Source: Veillonella sp. VA142
Lineage (GTDB): Bacteria > Bacillota > Negativicutes > Veillonellales > Veillonellaceae
Length of the DNA stretch: 64,000 bases
NCBI RefSeq assembly: GCF_003992135.1
Contig: NZ_RQVN01000007.1
Coordinates: 16,464-80,463, forward strand
Direction: 5' to 3'
Below the pieces are notes generated by a model. It worked only from the letters and a program-made list of their open reading frames with translations, was not told where the DNA came from and searched no databases. The position numbers were made by a program, and so were the translations under genes. Positions within the stretch are counted from its first letter, which is position 1. Every line of letters starts with the position of its first letter. Shown piece by piece: positions 24,000 through 33,421 of this stretch.

Positions 24000-25190
24000 T
24001 TGAAATTTAGAATTGCCAAAGAATCAGATACAAAAGAAGTAAAACGTTTGTGGGCCTATTGTTTTGAACCAGAGGATCATCCATTTTTTAAATATTATTT
24101 TGATACGGCCTATGAACCAGATAATACGATGGTGGGCATTGATCGTAGTTATTTGGTGAGTACTGTTCATTTACGACAAAATACCATTCGTGTTCGCGGA
24201 GTGGACCTTCCTGTGTCTTATATGGTAGGGGTTGCCACAGACCCGATTGTACGACGTAGCGGGGTCGGTAAAAAATTATTAAAAGCAGCCTTAGGGGAAT
24301 TGAAAGAACGTGGACAAGGCTTAACGATTCTAATGCCATCTTCTGCAGGGTTTTATCAAAACTATGGCTGGGATTTGTATGCCCATCAATGGGTACAAAC
24401 CATGAAATTGGATAAGTTAGCGCCCTTATTAAAGAAACTAGACAAAACCTTATCCTTTGGCATGTTGCGCTCCCCACGTGAATGGAAACGCTTAGCAGGA
24501 GTCTATGAAACGTATACAAAACCATTGTCCGGCTATGCGGTACGAAAAGAAAAAGAATGGGTTCGTCTGTTGGAATCTATTTTTGCAGAAGGCGTGCAAG
24601 TTGGATATGTGAGAAATGATTCTGGACAACTAGAAGGCTATTGTTTTTATCGCTTGGGAGAGCCTGAGATTGCGGTGAGCGAGTTTGTGTATACCACTCG
24701 CCGTGCCCAAAAAGCATTGCTAAACTTCTTGTACAACCATCGTTCCCAAGGTGAAAGCGTACGTTGGAACGAAGGCATGATTGACCAAGGCTATATTTTT
24801 CACACAGATGGAAAAACGGGGCACAGCACGATGCCATTTATGATGAGTCGCATTGTAGATGTGAAACTCGCTATGGAAAGCATTCCCGTACCCGTGGCAT
24901 TAGAAGGAGCCATCCAATTTGGTGTGAAAGACCCATTATGTGAGTGGAACCACGGCACCTATGTAGTGTCCTATAAAGAAGGTAAAGCCCAAGTAGTGAA
25001 ACATAAAGAGTATGTAGATATCAATGCAAAATTGGTGTTCTCAGTAGGGGCCTTGAGCTTACTACTTATGGGTCGCATGAGCGCAACAGAACTCGCCTTT
25101 GAAGAAACACTAGAAGGACCCGATGATATATTAGAAGTGTTAAATCGGGCCTACCCAAGACAAAATACGTATATCAATGAATGGTGGTAA
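24000..25190 (+). CDS. Eis-like GNAT N-acetyltransferase
   Basis: The 396-residue protein starts with a GNAT domain: LVSTVHLRQNTIRV, then MVGVATDPIVRRSGVGKKLLKAAL, whose RRSGVGKKL is the acetyl-CoA loop. A second GNAT-like and a C-terminal SCP2-like region follow, as in the Eis family, which acetylates amines such as aminoglycosides. The start TTG at 24000 is preferred to the ATG at 23970 because GAAGAGGGA lies 5-6 bases before it and the GNAT fold begins FRIAKESD. A drug target cannot be inferred from sequence. Confidence 0.85.
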   Translation: MKFRIAKESDTKEVKRLWAYCFEPEDHPFFKYYFDTAYEPDNTMVGIDRSYLVSTVHLRQNTIRVRGVDLPVSYMVGVATDPIVRRSGVGKKLLKAALGELKERGQGLTILMPSSAGFYQNYGWDLYAHQWVQTMKLDKLAPLLKKLDKTLSFGMLRSPREWKRLAGVYETYTKPLSGYAVRKEKEWVRLLESIFAEGVQVGYVRNDSGQLEGYCFYRLGEPEIAVSEFVYTTRRAQKALLNFLYNHRSQGESVRWNEGMIDQGYIFHTDGKTGHSTMPFMMSRIVDVKLAMESIPVPVALEGAIQFGVKDPLCEWNHGTYVVSYKEGKAQVVKHKEYVDINAKLVFSVGALSLLLMGRMSATELAFEETLEGPDDILEVLNRAYPRQNTYINEWW

Positions 25191-25228
25191 GATACTTTGT
25201 TACGTTGATACAATTACCATAAGATAAG

Positions 25229-25305
25229 AAAGAACGCTATGCATTTCTTGACAAACCATGAGAATACTCATGCTTGTTATAGGATGCGTAGAGTTCTTTT
25301 TATTT
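25229..25305 (+). terminator. Long imperfect hairpin before the PLD-helicase
   Basis: Outer arms AAAGAAC (25229-25235) and GTTCTTT (25293-25299), a middle GCAT/ATGC pair, and an apical CATGAG-AATA-CTCATG stem (25257-25272) form one 71-base hairpin, followed by TATTTTTT. It can terminate the Eis-like gene. The apical stem is perfect. Confidence 0.65.
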
Positions 25306-25371
25306 TTTCTATTGATCTTATGCATAAGAGCTGGTAGAGTGATCTTATATACATGTATATAGGAGATAGAG

Positions 25372-28278
25372 ATGAGTGCGATAAATTTTACTAAATCATT
25401 ACAGCATAGTGGACCAGAGTTTGTATCGAATAATGCAGAAGAAGGTCGGAAGGTAATTTCCGCTATAGAGAGCGAGTTAAAACGATGTGAATCTTTTTTT
25501 ATCAGTGTAGCCTTTATTACAGCAGGTGGATTAAGTCCATTATTAATGACGTTAAAAGAGTTGGAAGCAAAACATATTCCGGGTCGTATTTTGACAACAA
25601 ATTTTTTGATGTTTAATGATCCTAAAATACTAGACAAGTTAAGTCAGTTTAGTAATATTGAGCTCCGCATATTTGATGCACAAGGGTCAGATATAGGCTT
25701 TCATACAAAAGGATATGGATTCCATTTGGAAGATGAGTTTACTATTATCATGGGCAGTTCTAATATGACACTCCATGCATTGACGAGAAATAAAGAGTGG
25801 AATGTGCATTATAGTTCTCATAAGCAAGGATCTTTTGTAACATCGGTCTTAGAAGAATTTGAGAGTTTGTGGGCAGCAGATGAGACAAAGACTTATGTAG
25901 AATATATTGATACGTATAGAATGTTATATAAACAGTGTAATGATTCTACTAAGAAACAATTACCAGCAGTGGCAGATGCTAGCGTAACTGAATATAATCA
26001 AGTCCCAAAAGTATTACAGCCGAATAGCATGCAGGCCTATGTGATTGAAAAGTTTACAGAGTTGTATCAATCAGGTGCTAATAAAGGGCTGTTGATTTCT
26101 GCTACAGGAACAGGTAAGACATATGCATCAGCCTTTGCTGTCAGTAGTGTAAAGCCAAAGCGAGTATTATTTTTAGTGCATCGTGAACAGGTGGCTCGAC
26201 AAGCAATGGAATCGTATCAACGGGTGATTGGTGATGCCGTAACATATGGTGTGTTATCGGGTACAGCAAAAGGGTTTTCAGAAACCTATTTATTTGCGAC
26301 TATGCAGATGATGTCGAAGCCAGAGTGTTATGAGCGATTTTCTCCCACAGATTTTGACATCATCGTCATAGATGAGGCACATCGGGCGGGATCTGAAAGT
26401 TACCACCGAATTATGAAATACTTTACACCTAAATTTTGGTTTGCCATGACAGCTAGTCCAGAGCGTACCGATGATTTTGATATTTATAAATTATTTGATT
26501 ACAATATTATTCATGAAATACGATTACAACATGCACTAGAATCAGATTTACTATGTCCATTCCACTATTTTGGTATTGGGCAATTGTCGGATGGAGTGGC
26601 TACCTATGAAGGAGATGATGCGCAGAGTATTTTTGCCAATGAATGGGATTACCAAACAAGAGCTAGAGTTATCCTAGAGCAATGTCATTATTATGGATAT
26701 TCTGGAGAGCGAGTAAAAGGCTTAGTATTTTGTCATAATATTGAAGAAGCACAAGAACTATCTATGGCTTTTAATCAACTAGGGATGCGTACTCTTAGTT
26801 TAAGTGGTGCAAACTCACAAGAAAGTCGTGAAGCGGCGATTCAAAGATTATCAGGACCGGACGCTAATGATGCATTAGACTATATTATGACCGTAGATAT
26901 TTTTAACGAAGGTATCGATATTCCAGAAGTGAATCAAGTAGTTATGGTCCGTGGTACAGAGAGTCCTATCGTATTTGTACAACAATTAGGTCGGGGATTG
27001 CGACGTCACAATAGTAAGGACTATGTAGTTGTTCTTGATTTTATTGGAAACTTTAATAATAACTTTATGATTCCTGTAGCTCTTTCTGGTGACGTAAGCC
27101 ATAATAAAGATAGTTTACGCTATTATGTGCAAGAAGGAACACGGGTGATCCCAGGTGCATCTACCATCCATTTTGATGCGATTGCTCAAGAGCGTATTTT
27201 TAAATCTATCGACACAGCTAAGTTTACGCAGATTAAACATATTCGACAAGCCTACAAAAATTTAAAATACAAATTAGGGCGCATACCCAAATTGATAGAT
27301 TTTGAAAACTATGGAAGTATTGATATTTCTTTGATCTTTAGTAGTAATGCAAAAACATATTATAAGTTTTTGGTAGACTATGAAAAAGACTACACCCATA
27401 GACTTTCGGCAATAGAAGCTAAAATATTAGAGTATATGGGGCAGTACATGGTACTTGGCAAACGGGTGCATGAACTCTATGTATTGGAAGGATTATTGAA
27501 GGGTGAAGCTAATCCATTAGCGTATATGAAACATCAGTTATTAAGATTAGGCATTCCTTGTACAATCCATACGGAAAAAAATATTATCAATTTATTTACA
27601 GGCCAGTTTAAAACAGGTTCCGCTAAAGCTAGCTTCAAGGATGCCGTGTTGTGTGATGAAGTACCAGGGGGATTACAAATATCAATAGTATTCCGTGAAG
27701 CTCTACAAAAAGAAGGGTTCCGTGATATGGTTGAAGACTATGTGAAAGTAGGGTTTCAAAGAAATCAAAAATATTATAGTCAAAGATATGAGGAAGCTTC
27801 TTTTACACTGTATCAAAAATATACGTACGAAGATGTATGTCAGTTAATGGAGTGGGAAACGAGTATAGTACCATTAAATATAGGTGGTTATAAATATGAT
27901 GAGGCCACCAAAACATATCCGGTATTTATCAATTATGATAAGGGCGAAGATATTGCAGATACTATTAGATATGAAGATAAATTATTATCTCCACAACAAT
28001 TAATTGCTATTTCTAAAAGTGGTGTGGACCTTAGTAATAATTTGGTACAAAAAGCCTTACATGCAAAAGAAGAAGGCATTACTATGCATTTATTTATTCG
28101 GAAAAATAAAAATGATGAAGATGGGGCAAAAGAGTTTTATTATTTAGGCCACATTCATGCAACGGGAGAAACAGAAGTGTTTACCATGCCGGGGACAACG
28201 AAAAAAGCTGTCCGTATTATGTATGATTTAGAAACTCCGATACGTGAAGATTTGTATGATTATTTTGTGAATCATTAA
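25372..28278 (+). CDS. PLD-like nuclease, superfamily 2 helicase and DUF3427 protein
   Basis: The 968-residue protein joins three parts. Residues 1-190 form a phospholipase-D-like nuclease domain with HTKGYG (His111, Lys113) and GSSNMT (128-133). The SF2 helicase has motif I ATGTGKT near 244, motif II DEAH near 334, TASPER, and motif VI QQLGRGLRRH near 536-545. A C-terminal DUF3427 region ends with TMPGTTKKAVRIMYDLETPI. A member of this group acts on DNA with cleavage, and members are frequently found near Nudix genes. Here the Nudix gene follows 10 bases later, so they are co-transcribed. A defence or repair role is inferred. Confidence 0.88.
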   Translation: MSAINFTKSLQHSGPEFVSNNAEEGRKVISAIESELKRCESFFISVAFITAGGLSPLLMTLKELEAKHIPGRILTTNFLMFNDPKILDKLSQFSNIELRIFDAQGSDIGFHTKGYGFHLEDEFTIIMGSSNMTLHALTRNKEWNVHYSSHKQGSFVTSVLEEFESLWAADETKTYVEYIDTYRMLYKQCNDSTKKQLPAVADASVTEYNQVPKVLQPNSMQAYVIEKFTELYQSGANKGLLISATGTGKTYASAFAVSSVKPKRVLFLVHREQVARQAMESYQRVIGDAVTYGVLSGTAKGFSETYLFATMQMMSKPECYERFSPTDFDIIVIDEAHRAGSESYHRIMKYFTPKFWFAMTASPERTDDFDIYKLFDYNIIHEIRLQHALESDLLCPFHYFGIGQLSDGVATYEGDDAQSIFANEWDYQTRARVILEQCHYYGYSGERVKGLVFCHNIEEAQELSMAFNQLGMRTLSLSGANSQESREAAIQRLSGPDANDALDYIMTVDIFNEGIDIPEVNQVVMVRGTESPIVFVQQLGRGLRRHNSKDYVVVLDFIGNFNNNFMIPVALSGDVSHNKDSLRYYVQEGTRVIPGASTIHFDAIAQERIFKSIDTAKFTQIKHIRQAYKNLKYKLGRIPKLIDFENYGSIDISLIFSSNAKTYYKFLVDYEKDYTHRLSAIEAKILEYMGQYMVLGKRVHELYVLEGLLKGEANPLAYMKHQLLRLGIPCTIHTEKNIINLFTGQFKTGSAKASFKDAVLCDEVPGGLQISIVFREALQKEGFRDMVEDYVKVGFQRNQKYYSQRYEEASFTLYQKYTYEDVCQLMEWETSIVPLNIGGYKYDEATKTYPVFINYDKGEDIADTIRYEDKLLSPQQLIAISKSGVDLSNNLVQKALHAKEEGITMHLFIRKNKNDEDGAKEFYYLGHIHATGETEVFTMPGTTKKAVRIMYDLETPIREDLYDYFVNH

Positions 28279-28288
28279 AGGAGAAAAG

Positions 28289-28675
28289 ATGAAAACGATA
28301 GAAGTAGTAGCAGCAGTTATTATGAGAGATAAACAAGTATTAGCTACACAAAGAGGTTATGGAGATTTGCAAGGACGTTGGGAATTTCCAGGAGGTAAAA
28401 TTGAGTTTGGAGAAGATTATAAAGCAGCTTTATCTCGTGAAATACAAGAAGAATTAGATGTGCAGATTACAGTAGGAGATTTTTTAACAACGGTAGAGTA
28501 TGACTATCCTAACTTCCATCTTATTATGCATGCCTATCAATGTGAATTATTAGGAGGCTTTCATTTACAAGAACATAGTGCAGCTTGTTGGTTAAACTTA
28601 GAAACCTTGTATGATGTAGATTGGTTAGAAGCTGATTTGCCTATCGTGGAATGTGTGAAAAGTTTAATTGTTTAG
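28289..28675 (+). CDS. Nudix (MutT-like) hydrolase
   Basis: The 128-residue enzyme has the Nudix box at about residues 33-55 (GGKIEFGEDYKAALSREIQEEL), which holds the metal-binding REIQEEL. The early RWEFPGGK and late PIVECVK match MutT and related (d)NTP pyrophosphatases, which remove oxidised or abnormal nucleotides. GGAG lies before the ATG. It is 10 bases after the helicase stop, and this pairing recurs in Firmicutes, which suggests a function together, for example removing nucleotide signals or damaged nucleotides. Confidence 0.9.
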   Translation: MKTIEVVAAVIMRDKQVLATQRGYGDLQGRWEFPGGKIEFGEDYKAALSREIQEELDVQITVGDFLTTVEYDYPNFHLIMHAYQCELLGGFHLQEHSAACWLNLETLYDVDWLEADLPIVECVKSLIV

Positions 28676-28765
28676 GCAGGACGTATAGAGATACAAATGA
28701 TATACTAGTAATTAAATATGACAAGATTAGAATAGTATATGATTCACAATGAAAGAGGAGAGACC

Positions 28766-29410
28766 ATGAAAAAATTAACCACATCTATTTTACTAGCACT
28801 ATTCAGTGCTACCATCTTCACGCCAACGCATGTAGAAGCCAGTTGGTTATCTAAGTCATGGAAAAAACTAGAAAAGGTTTGGAATGAAACTGCAGAACGA
28901 AATAAGGCGTCTAGGGAAGGCTCTACGGATACAAGTGGTACATCTTCCAGTACGATTCGTTTACCACAACGCTATGATTATCCAAGTAGTTATAGAGGTG
29001 GACAATTAATAGGGTACAATATGGATAGCATTGAATATCAAGTGTTAGGGGTTCCTATGGGAGCTACTTTCAGACAAGTAAGAAATAGTCTTGGTGAACC
29101 TACTGAAATTAATCGTGGTATGAGATATGGCGGGGTAAGATTTTCTATGTCGTTTACAAAAGGCGACTACGATGATGATAATGTAGTAGATTATATTGAG
29201 ATTACTAATAGGGATGCTACGACTCATCGTGGGATTACAGTAGGTGACACGCTACAACAGGTGTACAATGCCTATGGTCGACCAACATATATTTTTGATA
29301 ATAATGCATGGTTTTATGGTGCGTTCAAGTGGAACTCAGATTATATTTTCGGTATTTACTTTGACAATGATGGTGAAAGGGTAACAAAAATTCATCTGCA
29401 TTCTCATTAA
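28766..29410 (+). CDS. Secreted paralogous protein, copy 1
   Basis: The 214-residue protein has a signal peptide (LTTSILLALFSATIFTPTHVEA, cleavage near residue 24), a polar Ser/Thr linker (about 40-70), and two repeated segments with GVPMGATFRQVRNSLGEPT and GITVGDTLQQVYNAYGRPT. These G-D/T-x-Q-V-x-x-x-x-G-x-P-T motifs resemble the SmpA/OmlA (BamE-like) fold seen twice. It is 59% similar by eye to the next gene. GAGGAG lies before the ATG at 28766. Likely a periplasmic or envelope protein. Confidence 0.72.
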   Translation: MKKLTTSILLALFSATIFTPTHVEASWLSKSWKKLEKVWNETAERNKASREGSTDTSGTSSSTIRLPQRYDYPSSYRGGQLIGYNMDSIEYQVLGVPMGATFRQVRNSLGEPTEINRGMRYGGVRFSMSFTKGDYDDDNVVDYIEITNRDATTHRGITVGDTLQQVYNAYGRPTYIFDNNAWFYGAFKWNSDYIFGIYFDNDGERVTKIHLHSH

Positions 29411-29438
29411 TATATATTTCCAAGTGAGAGGTCTCTTT

Positions 29439-30068
29439 ATGAAAAAACTAACCACATCTATTTTATTAGCACTATTTAGTGCGACCCTCTTTACACCAAC
29501 TCACGTAGAAGCTAGTTGGTTGTCTAACACGTGGAAAAAGATTGAAAAATCTTGGAATGAAGCGGGGAAACAAAGTAGTTCCACTGGAACGAGTGGAGCA
29601 TCTACGAGTGCGATTCGATTACCACAACGATCGGAGTATCCAAGTAACTTTGGACTTCATCAAGTTGTAGGTCATTCATTAGATTCGATTGAATATCAGG
29701 TGCTTGGAGTTCCTATGGGAGCTACCTTTGGACAAGTTAAAGCGAGCTTGGGGGAACCAACCTCTCCAGGACATGGATTAGTGTATGGAGGAGTAAGATT
29801 TACTCAGGCATTTACAAAGGGCGATAGTAAAGATTCATATATTGTAGATTACATGGAAATTACTAATCGGGATGCTGTTACTCATAGAGGTATTGGTGTT
29901 GGTGATACGTTGGAAAAAGTATATGAGGTGTATGGAAGACCAACACATATTTTTACGACGAACACATGGTTCTATGGCGGATTTATGTGGAACTCAGATT
30001 TTATTACGGGAATCTCTTTTGAAAACGATGGAGAAAGAGTAACTAAGATAAAGATAGAGGCACATTAA
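29439..30068 (+). CDS. Secreted paralogous protein, copy 2
   Basis: The 209-residue product repeats the layout of the preceding gene: signal peptide starting KKLTTSILLALFSATLFTP, a Ser/Thr-rich linker with STGTSGASTSAIRLPQR, and two G-x-x-x-x-QV-x-x-x-x-GEPT-type motifs. Only 28 bases separate the two genes, and GAGAGG precedes the ATG at 29439. The signal peptides are almost the same, so this is a recent tandem duplication, while the ends differ (HLHSH versus KIEAH). Two copies allow dosage or specialisation. Confidence 0.72.
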   Translation: MKKLTTSILLALFSATLFTPTHVEASWLSNTWKKIEKSWNEAGKQSSSTGTSGASTSAIRLPQRSEYPSNFGLHQVVGHSLDSIEYQVLGVPMGATFGQVKASLGEPTSPGHGLVYGGVRFTQAFTKGDSKDSYIVDYMEITNRDAVTHRGIGVGDTLEKVYEVYGRPTHIFTTNTWFYGGFMWNSDFITGISFENDGERVTKIKIEAH

Positions 30069-30186
30069 TTCTAGGCGCCAGAACTATTCCTAACTACAAA
30101 ATAAAATGAATTTGACAATTAAGCAAGATAAACTCTATATTTATTACATCATAAATTAGTCTAGTAATAACTTAGGAGCTTCCAAC

Positions 30187-31080
30187 ATGATCAAAACTCA
30201 AACATCCCTCTCATCCTCCTCTCTCCGCCGAGCTACCCTCGATGAAAACAACTCTACAACTATTACCTATGAATACTCTCCACTCCTAGAAGACTTCCCC
30301 CTCACTCACGGTGTCACCTACCGTTATGGTGGTGTCAGCGAAGGTAGCTTTGACAGTTTCAATATGGGGTTGCATGTTGGTGATACTCCAGAAGCGGTGG
30401 CGAAGAATCGTAAATGTTTAGCGCAGGTGCTAGGGGTGGATCCTAACCATTTGACTTGCGGAGAGCAAGTGCATGGTGTAGGTGTGACGAGAGTAACACA
30501 AGAGCTTGTTGGTCGAGGGGCTTTTAGTTGGGATGATAGCATCCCGGACAGCGATGCGATTCATACGAATTTGGTGGAGGTTCCTCTTTTGTTGCTTGTG
30601 GCGGACTGTGTGCCTGTCCTTATCTATGATGCGGCGCATCATGCAGTGGCGGTTGTCCATGCTGGTTGGCGTGGTGCTATTGCGCACATTGTGGAACGTA
30701 CTATGGATAGCATGCACGAGGCATATGGAACGTTGCTAGAAGATTGCTACCTCTTCATCGGTCCTTCCATTGGGGCGGACTCCTTCGAGGTGAGTGAAGA
30801 AATTACAGAACAGTTCCGACAAGACATGCATGCCTTGGGACTTTCACAGGTGGATGAGGTAGTGCGTTATATCCAACGAGTGGGGCAGCCAACACCTACA
30901 CCGCATGTAGATTTGAAAGGATACATTGCAGCCTGTGTGGTGCAGAAGGGTGTACCATTAAAGCAAGTGGCGGTATCATCAACGGACACGATGACCACGG
31001 ATGGATGTTACTCGTACCGGCGAGATCAAGGACGGACGGGTCGAATGGCTATGTTTGCTGTCCTACGAGAGCAAGTCTAG
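30187..31080 (+). CDS. pgeF: Purine nucleoside phosphorylase/laccase-domain protein (YfiH-like)
   Basis: The 297-residue protein belongs to the DUF152/YfiH family (also known as PgeF, LACC1-like). Conserved pieces are THGVTYRYGGVSEGSFDSFNMG-like start, CGEQVHG, ADCVPVLIYD and HAGWRG, which carry the His and Cys metal-binding residues. Family members cleave purine nucleosides or hydrolyse a wrong dipeptide in peptidoglycan precursors. The first 130 bases are unusually rich in C on the plus strand compared with the rest. TTAGGAGC lies 10 bases before the ATG. It precedes the yggS-sepF cluster, as in other Firmicutes. Confidence 0.88.
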   Translation: MIKTQTSLSSSSLRRATLDENNSTTITYEYSPLLEDFPLTHGVTYRYGGVSEGSFDSFNMGLHVGDTPEAVAKNRKCLAQVLGVDPNHLTCGEQVHGVGVTRVTQELVGRGAFSWDDSIPDSDAIHTNLVEVPLLLLVADCVPVLIYDAAHHAVAVVHAGWRGAIAHIVERTMDSMHEAYGTLLEDCYLFIGPSIGADSFEVSEEITEQFRQDMHALGLSQVDEVVRYIQRVGQPTPTPHVDLKGYIAACVVQKGVPLKQVAVSSTDTMTTDGCYSYRRDQGRTGRMAMFAVLREQV

Positions 31081-31378
31081 AACATAGATGTCTTAGACTT
31101 GTTTCTCTTAAGGGAGGGTGCTTCCACAGGACACCCGTAAACTCACATAGGATGACGGTACATAATAGGGGAGAATATCCTTTCATCCATGCGTGAAATA
31201 CTTAACAAATATATAAATTAGATAACTAAGAATAAGAAAATACAGAGAACTAGGCTTGAAATAATGCTTTTTCTATGTACTTTTCTTATTCTTTCGTTTA
31301 TAATAAGAAAGATAAAGTATTATTTTTTTATGAAGACCTTTCAGAGTGGAATGTAACGACGAAAGAGGACTGACATAT
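31081..31378 (+). other. Gap between pgeF and yggS
   Basis: This 298-base stretch has a short hairpin (GGGTG at about 31117 with CACCC at about 31133) and AT-rich sequence. I see no gene or recognised riboswitch in it. An extended -10-like TATAATAAG lies about 31300. Confidence 0.4.
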
Positions 31379-32068
31379 ATGATAGCAACAGCATTACATG
31401 AAGTGCAGGAACGCATCGAAGCGGCGAAAGCACGAGTGGGAAGAACGGATTCTGTTACGCTAGTAGCGGTGACAAAGAATCATCCTGTAGAGGCGGTGCA
31501 AGAGGTGGCTCACCTAGGGGTAAGAACCGTGGGCGAGAATCGTGTACAAGAAGCAAAAGAAAAAATGGAACTCTACCAGGGACCAGAGCTACAATGGCAT
31601 TTGATTGGGCAATTGCAAAACAATAAAGTGCGCAATGCGGTGGGCAAGTTCGCGTTGATTCATTCGGTTCATAATGTTAAGTTGTTGGATGAAATTCAGC
31701 GCATTGCCGCTAGAGAAGGCTTGATACAAGAAGTATTACTACAAGTTAATGTGGCACGAGAAGAGAGCAAGTCTGGTATGGATGTGGAAACATTTCCAAC
31801 TATACGCGAATATGCCAAAACATTACCTAATGTACGGGTAAAAGGGCTTATGTGTATGGCACCATTTTTTGATGATCCAGAAGAGGCACGGCCTATCTTT
31901 AGAGTGGCACATGCTTTGTTTGAAGACATGAAACTTCATTTTGATGAAGGGCAGATTGAATATATATCTATGGGGATGACCCATGATTTTGAAGTAGCAA
32001 TTGAAGAGGGTGCAAATATTGTCCGTGTGGGAACCGCAATATTTGGAGAGCGCCACTATGATAAGTAA
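31379..32068 (+). CDS. YggS-family pyridoxal phosphate homeostasis protein
   Basis: The 229-residue protein carries the PLP-binding Lys33 in AVTKNHP and the ending VRVGTAIFGER that matches YggS/PROSC. It acts in the cytoplasm as a non-catalytic PLP carrier. A longer reading from 31346 is open but the sequence there is not conserved. GAGG lies about 12 bases before the ATG at 31379. It overlaps the region before sepF; the yggS-sepF-proC-ylmH-divIVA order is typical of Firmicutes. Confidence 0.9.
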   Translation: MIATALHEVQERIEAAKARVGRTDSVTLVAVTKNHPVEAVQEVAHLGVRTVGENRVQEAKEKMELYQGPELQWHLIGQLQNNKVRNAVGKFALIHSVHNVKLLDEIQRIAAREGLIQEVLLQVNVAREESKSGMDVETFPTIREYAKTLPNVRVKGLMCMAPFFDDPEEARPIFRVAHALFEDMKLHFDEGQIEYISMGMTHDFEVAIEEGANIVRVGTAIFGERHYDK

Positions 32069-32082
32069 TGGAGGAAATGACG

Positions 32083-32586
32083 ATGGCACTGAAAGACAGC
32101 TGGAATTCTGTAAAAAACTTTTTTGGCGGTAATCAAGATGATGGGTACGAATATGAAGATTATCCAGAAGATGTATATGAAGAAGAATCTCAACAGCCAG
32201 TGGTAACAGCACCAGTGGCAGGTGGTAATGGACCTGTAGCATCAGCAGCACATCCAAAAACAGGAGGATATAACACAGTGGCACAACGTTCTAGTGGTAT
32301 GAAAGTAGTCATCGTAGAGCCAAAAGCATTCGAAGACTCTGAAAACATTGCAAATCAATTACGCGATATGCGTCCAGTAGTGATTAATTTTGAAAACACA
32401 GACCCTCATGAAGCTGCACGCATTGTAGACTTTGTTAGTGGCGCTACATTTGCTTTAGATGGAAAATTAGAAAAAATTGGTAAAGATATTTTTATCTGCG
32501 TACCAGTGAATGTAACAGTAGATTATACAGATAAAGAATATACAGAAATATCTGATAAATTAGCTTGGAAAGAGCCACAAGCCTAA
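32083..32586 (+). CDS. sepF: Cell division protein SepF
   Basis: The 167-residue protein starts MALKDSWNSVKNFFGG, an amphipathic helix that anchors SepF to the membrane, then an acidic linker, and the SepF domain from about residue 75 (MKVVIVEPKAFEDSENIANQL, VVINFENT, RIVDFVSGATFAL). SepF assembles rings that align FtsZ. GGAGG lies 8 bases before the ATG at 32083, while the upstream ATG at 32068 lies before that site. It follows yggS directly. Confidence 0.96.
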   Translation: MALKDSWNSVKNFFGGNQDDGYEYEDYPEDVYEEESQQPVVTAPVAGGNGPVASAAHPKTGGYNTVAQRSSGMKVVIVEPKAFEDSENIANQLRDMRPVVINFENTDPHEAARIVDFVSGATFALDGKLEKIGKDIFICVPVNVTVDYTDKEYTEISDKLAWKEPQA

Positions 32587-32602
32587 GTATTAGGAGATAG
32601 CC

Positions 32603-33421
32603 ATGCAAAAAATACTACTAATTGGTGTAGGATCGATGGGTGGTGCAATTTTACAAGGGGCTTTGGAGCAAGGTGTTTGGGGACCTGAGGAAGTAGATGT
32701 ATTGGTGCGTCGCAGTGAACAAGCAGCGGAGTTAGAACGTACGCTCGGTGTGACCGCCTTTACAGATTGTGATGCCATACCTGCATTCGATGAGTATAGA
32801 ATCATCGTATTTGGCGTGAAACCTCAAGTATTACCATCTCTTATGCAAGAGGTAGGCCCACTGATTGAGCCGAGAACAATATGTATTTCCATTGCTGCAG
32901 GCATTACATTGGATACATTGCAGTCCTTTGCATCCCATGGGCATTGGTTGCGTGCTATGCCGAATACACCAATCCTAGTGAAAGCTGGTTTTACAGCCAT
33001 TGCAAGTAGTGAGGAGGTAACTCCAGGTGAACGAGAGCAAGCCTTGCGTATTTTTGAAGCATTAGGTGAAGCTGTCGTGTGTTCAGAAGCTGATTTGGAC
33101 CGTATTGGTGCATTAGCAGGGGCGGGTCCAGGCTATATGTATACGATTTTAGATGCTATGGCAAATGCAGGGGTTCGGATTGGACTTACTAGGCCGTTGG
33201 CGTTGCAAGCAGCGGTACAAACGATGTATGGATCAGGCTTAATTGCATTGGAAACAGGCTCTCATCCCAGTGTACTGCGAGATCAAGTGACCTCTCCAGG
33301 GGGGACTACTATAGCAGGTATTGCAGCCATGGAAAAAGAAGGATTACGGTCCTCTATTATGGAAGGTGTCCTCGCTTGTTATGAGCGATCAAATGAAATA
33401 GGAAAACAACGTGAAAGATAA
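32603..33421 (+). CDS. proC: Pyrroline-5-carboxylate reductase
   Basis: The 272-residue enzyme has the Rossmann start IGVGSMGGAIL and the signatures RAMPNTPI and GAGPGYMY. It reduces pyrroline-5-carboxylate to proline with NAD(P)H. The stop overlaps the next gene's GTG by 11 bases, so translation is coupled. It lies in the division cluster by conserved Firmicute order. Confidence 0.95.
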   Translation: MQKILLIGVGSMGGAILQGALEQGVWGPEEVDVLVRRSEQAAELERTLGVTAFTDCDAIPAFDEYRIIVFGVKPQVLPSLMQEVGPLIEPRTICISIAAGITLDTLQSFASHGHWLRAMPNTPILVKAGFTAIASSEEVTPGEREQALRIFEALGEAVVCSEADLDRIGALAGAGPGYMYTILDAMANAGVRIGLTRPLALQAAVQTMYGSGLIALETGSHPSVLRDQVTSPGGTTIAGIAAMEKEGLRSSIMEGVLACYERSNEIGKQRER

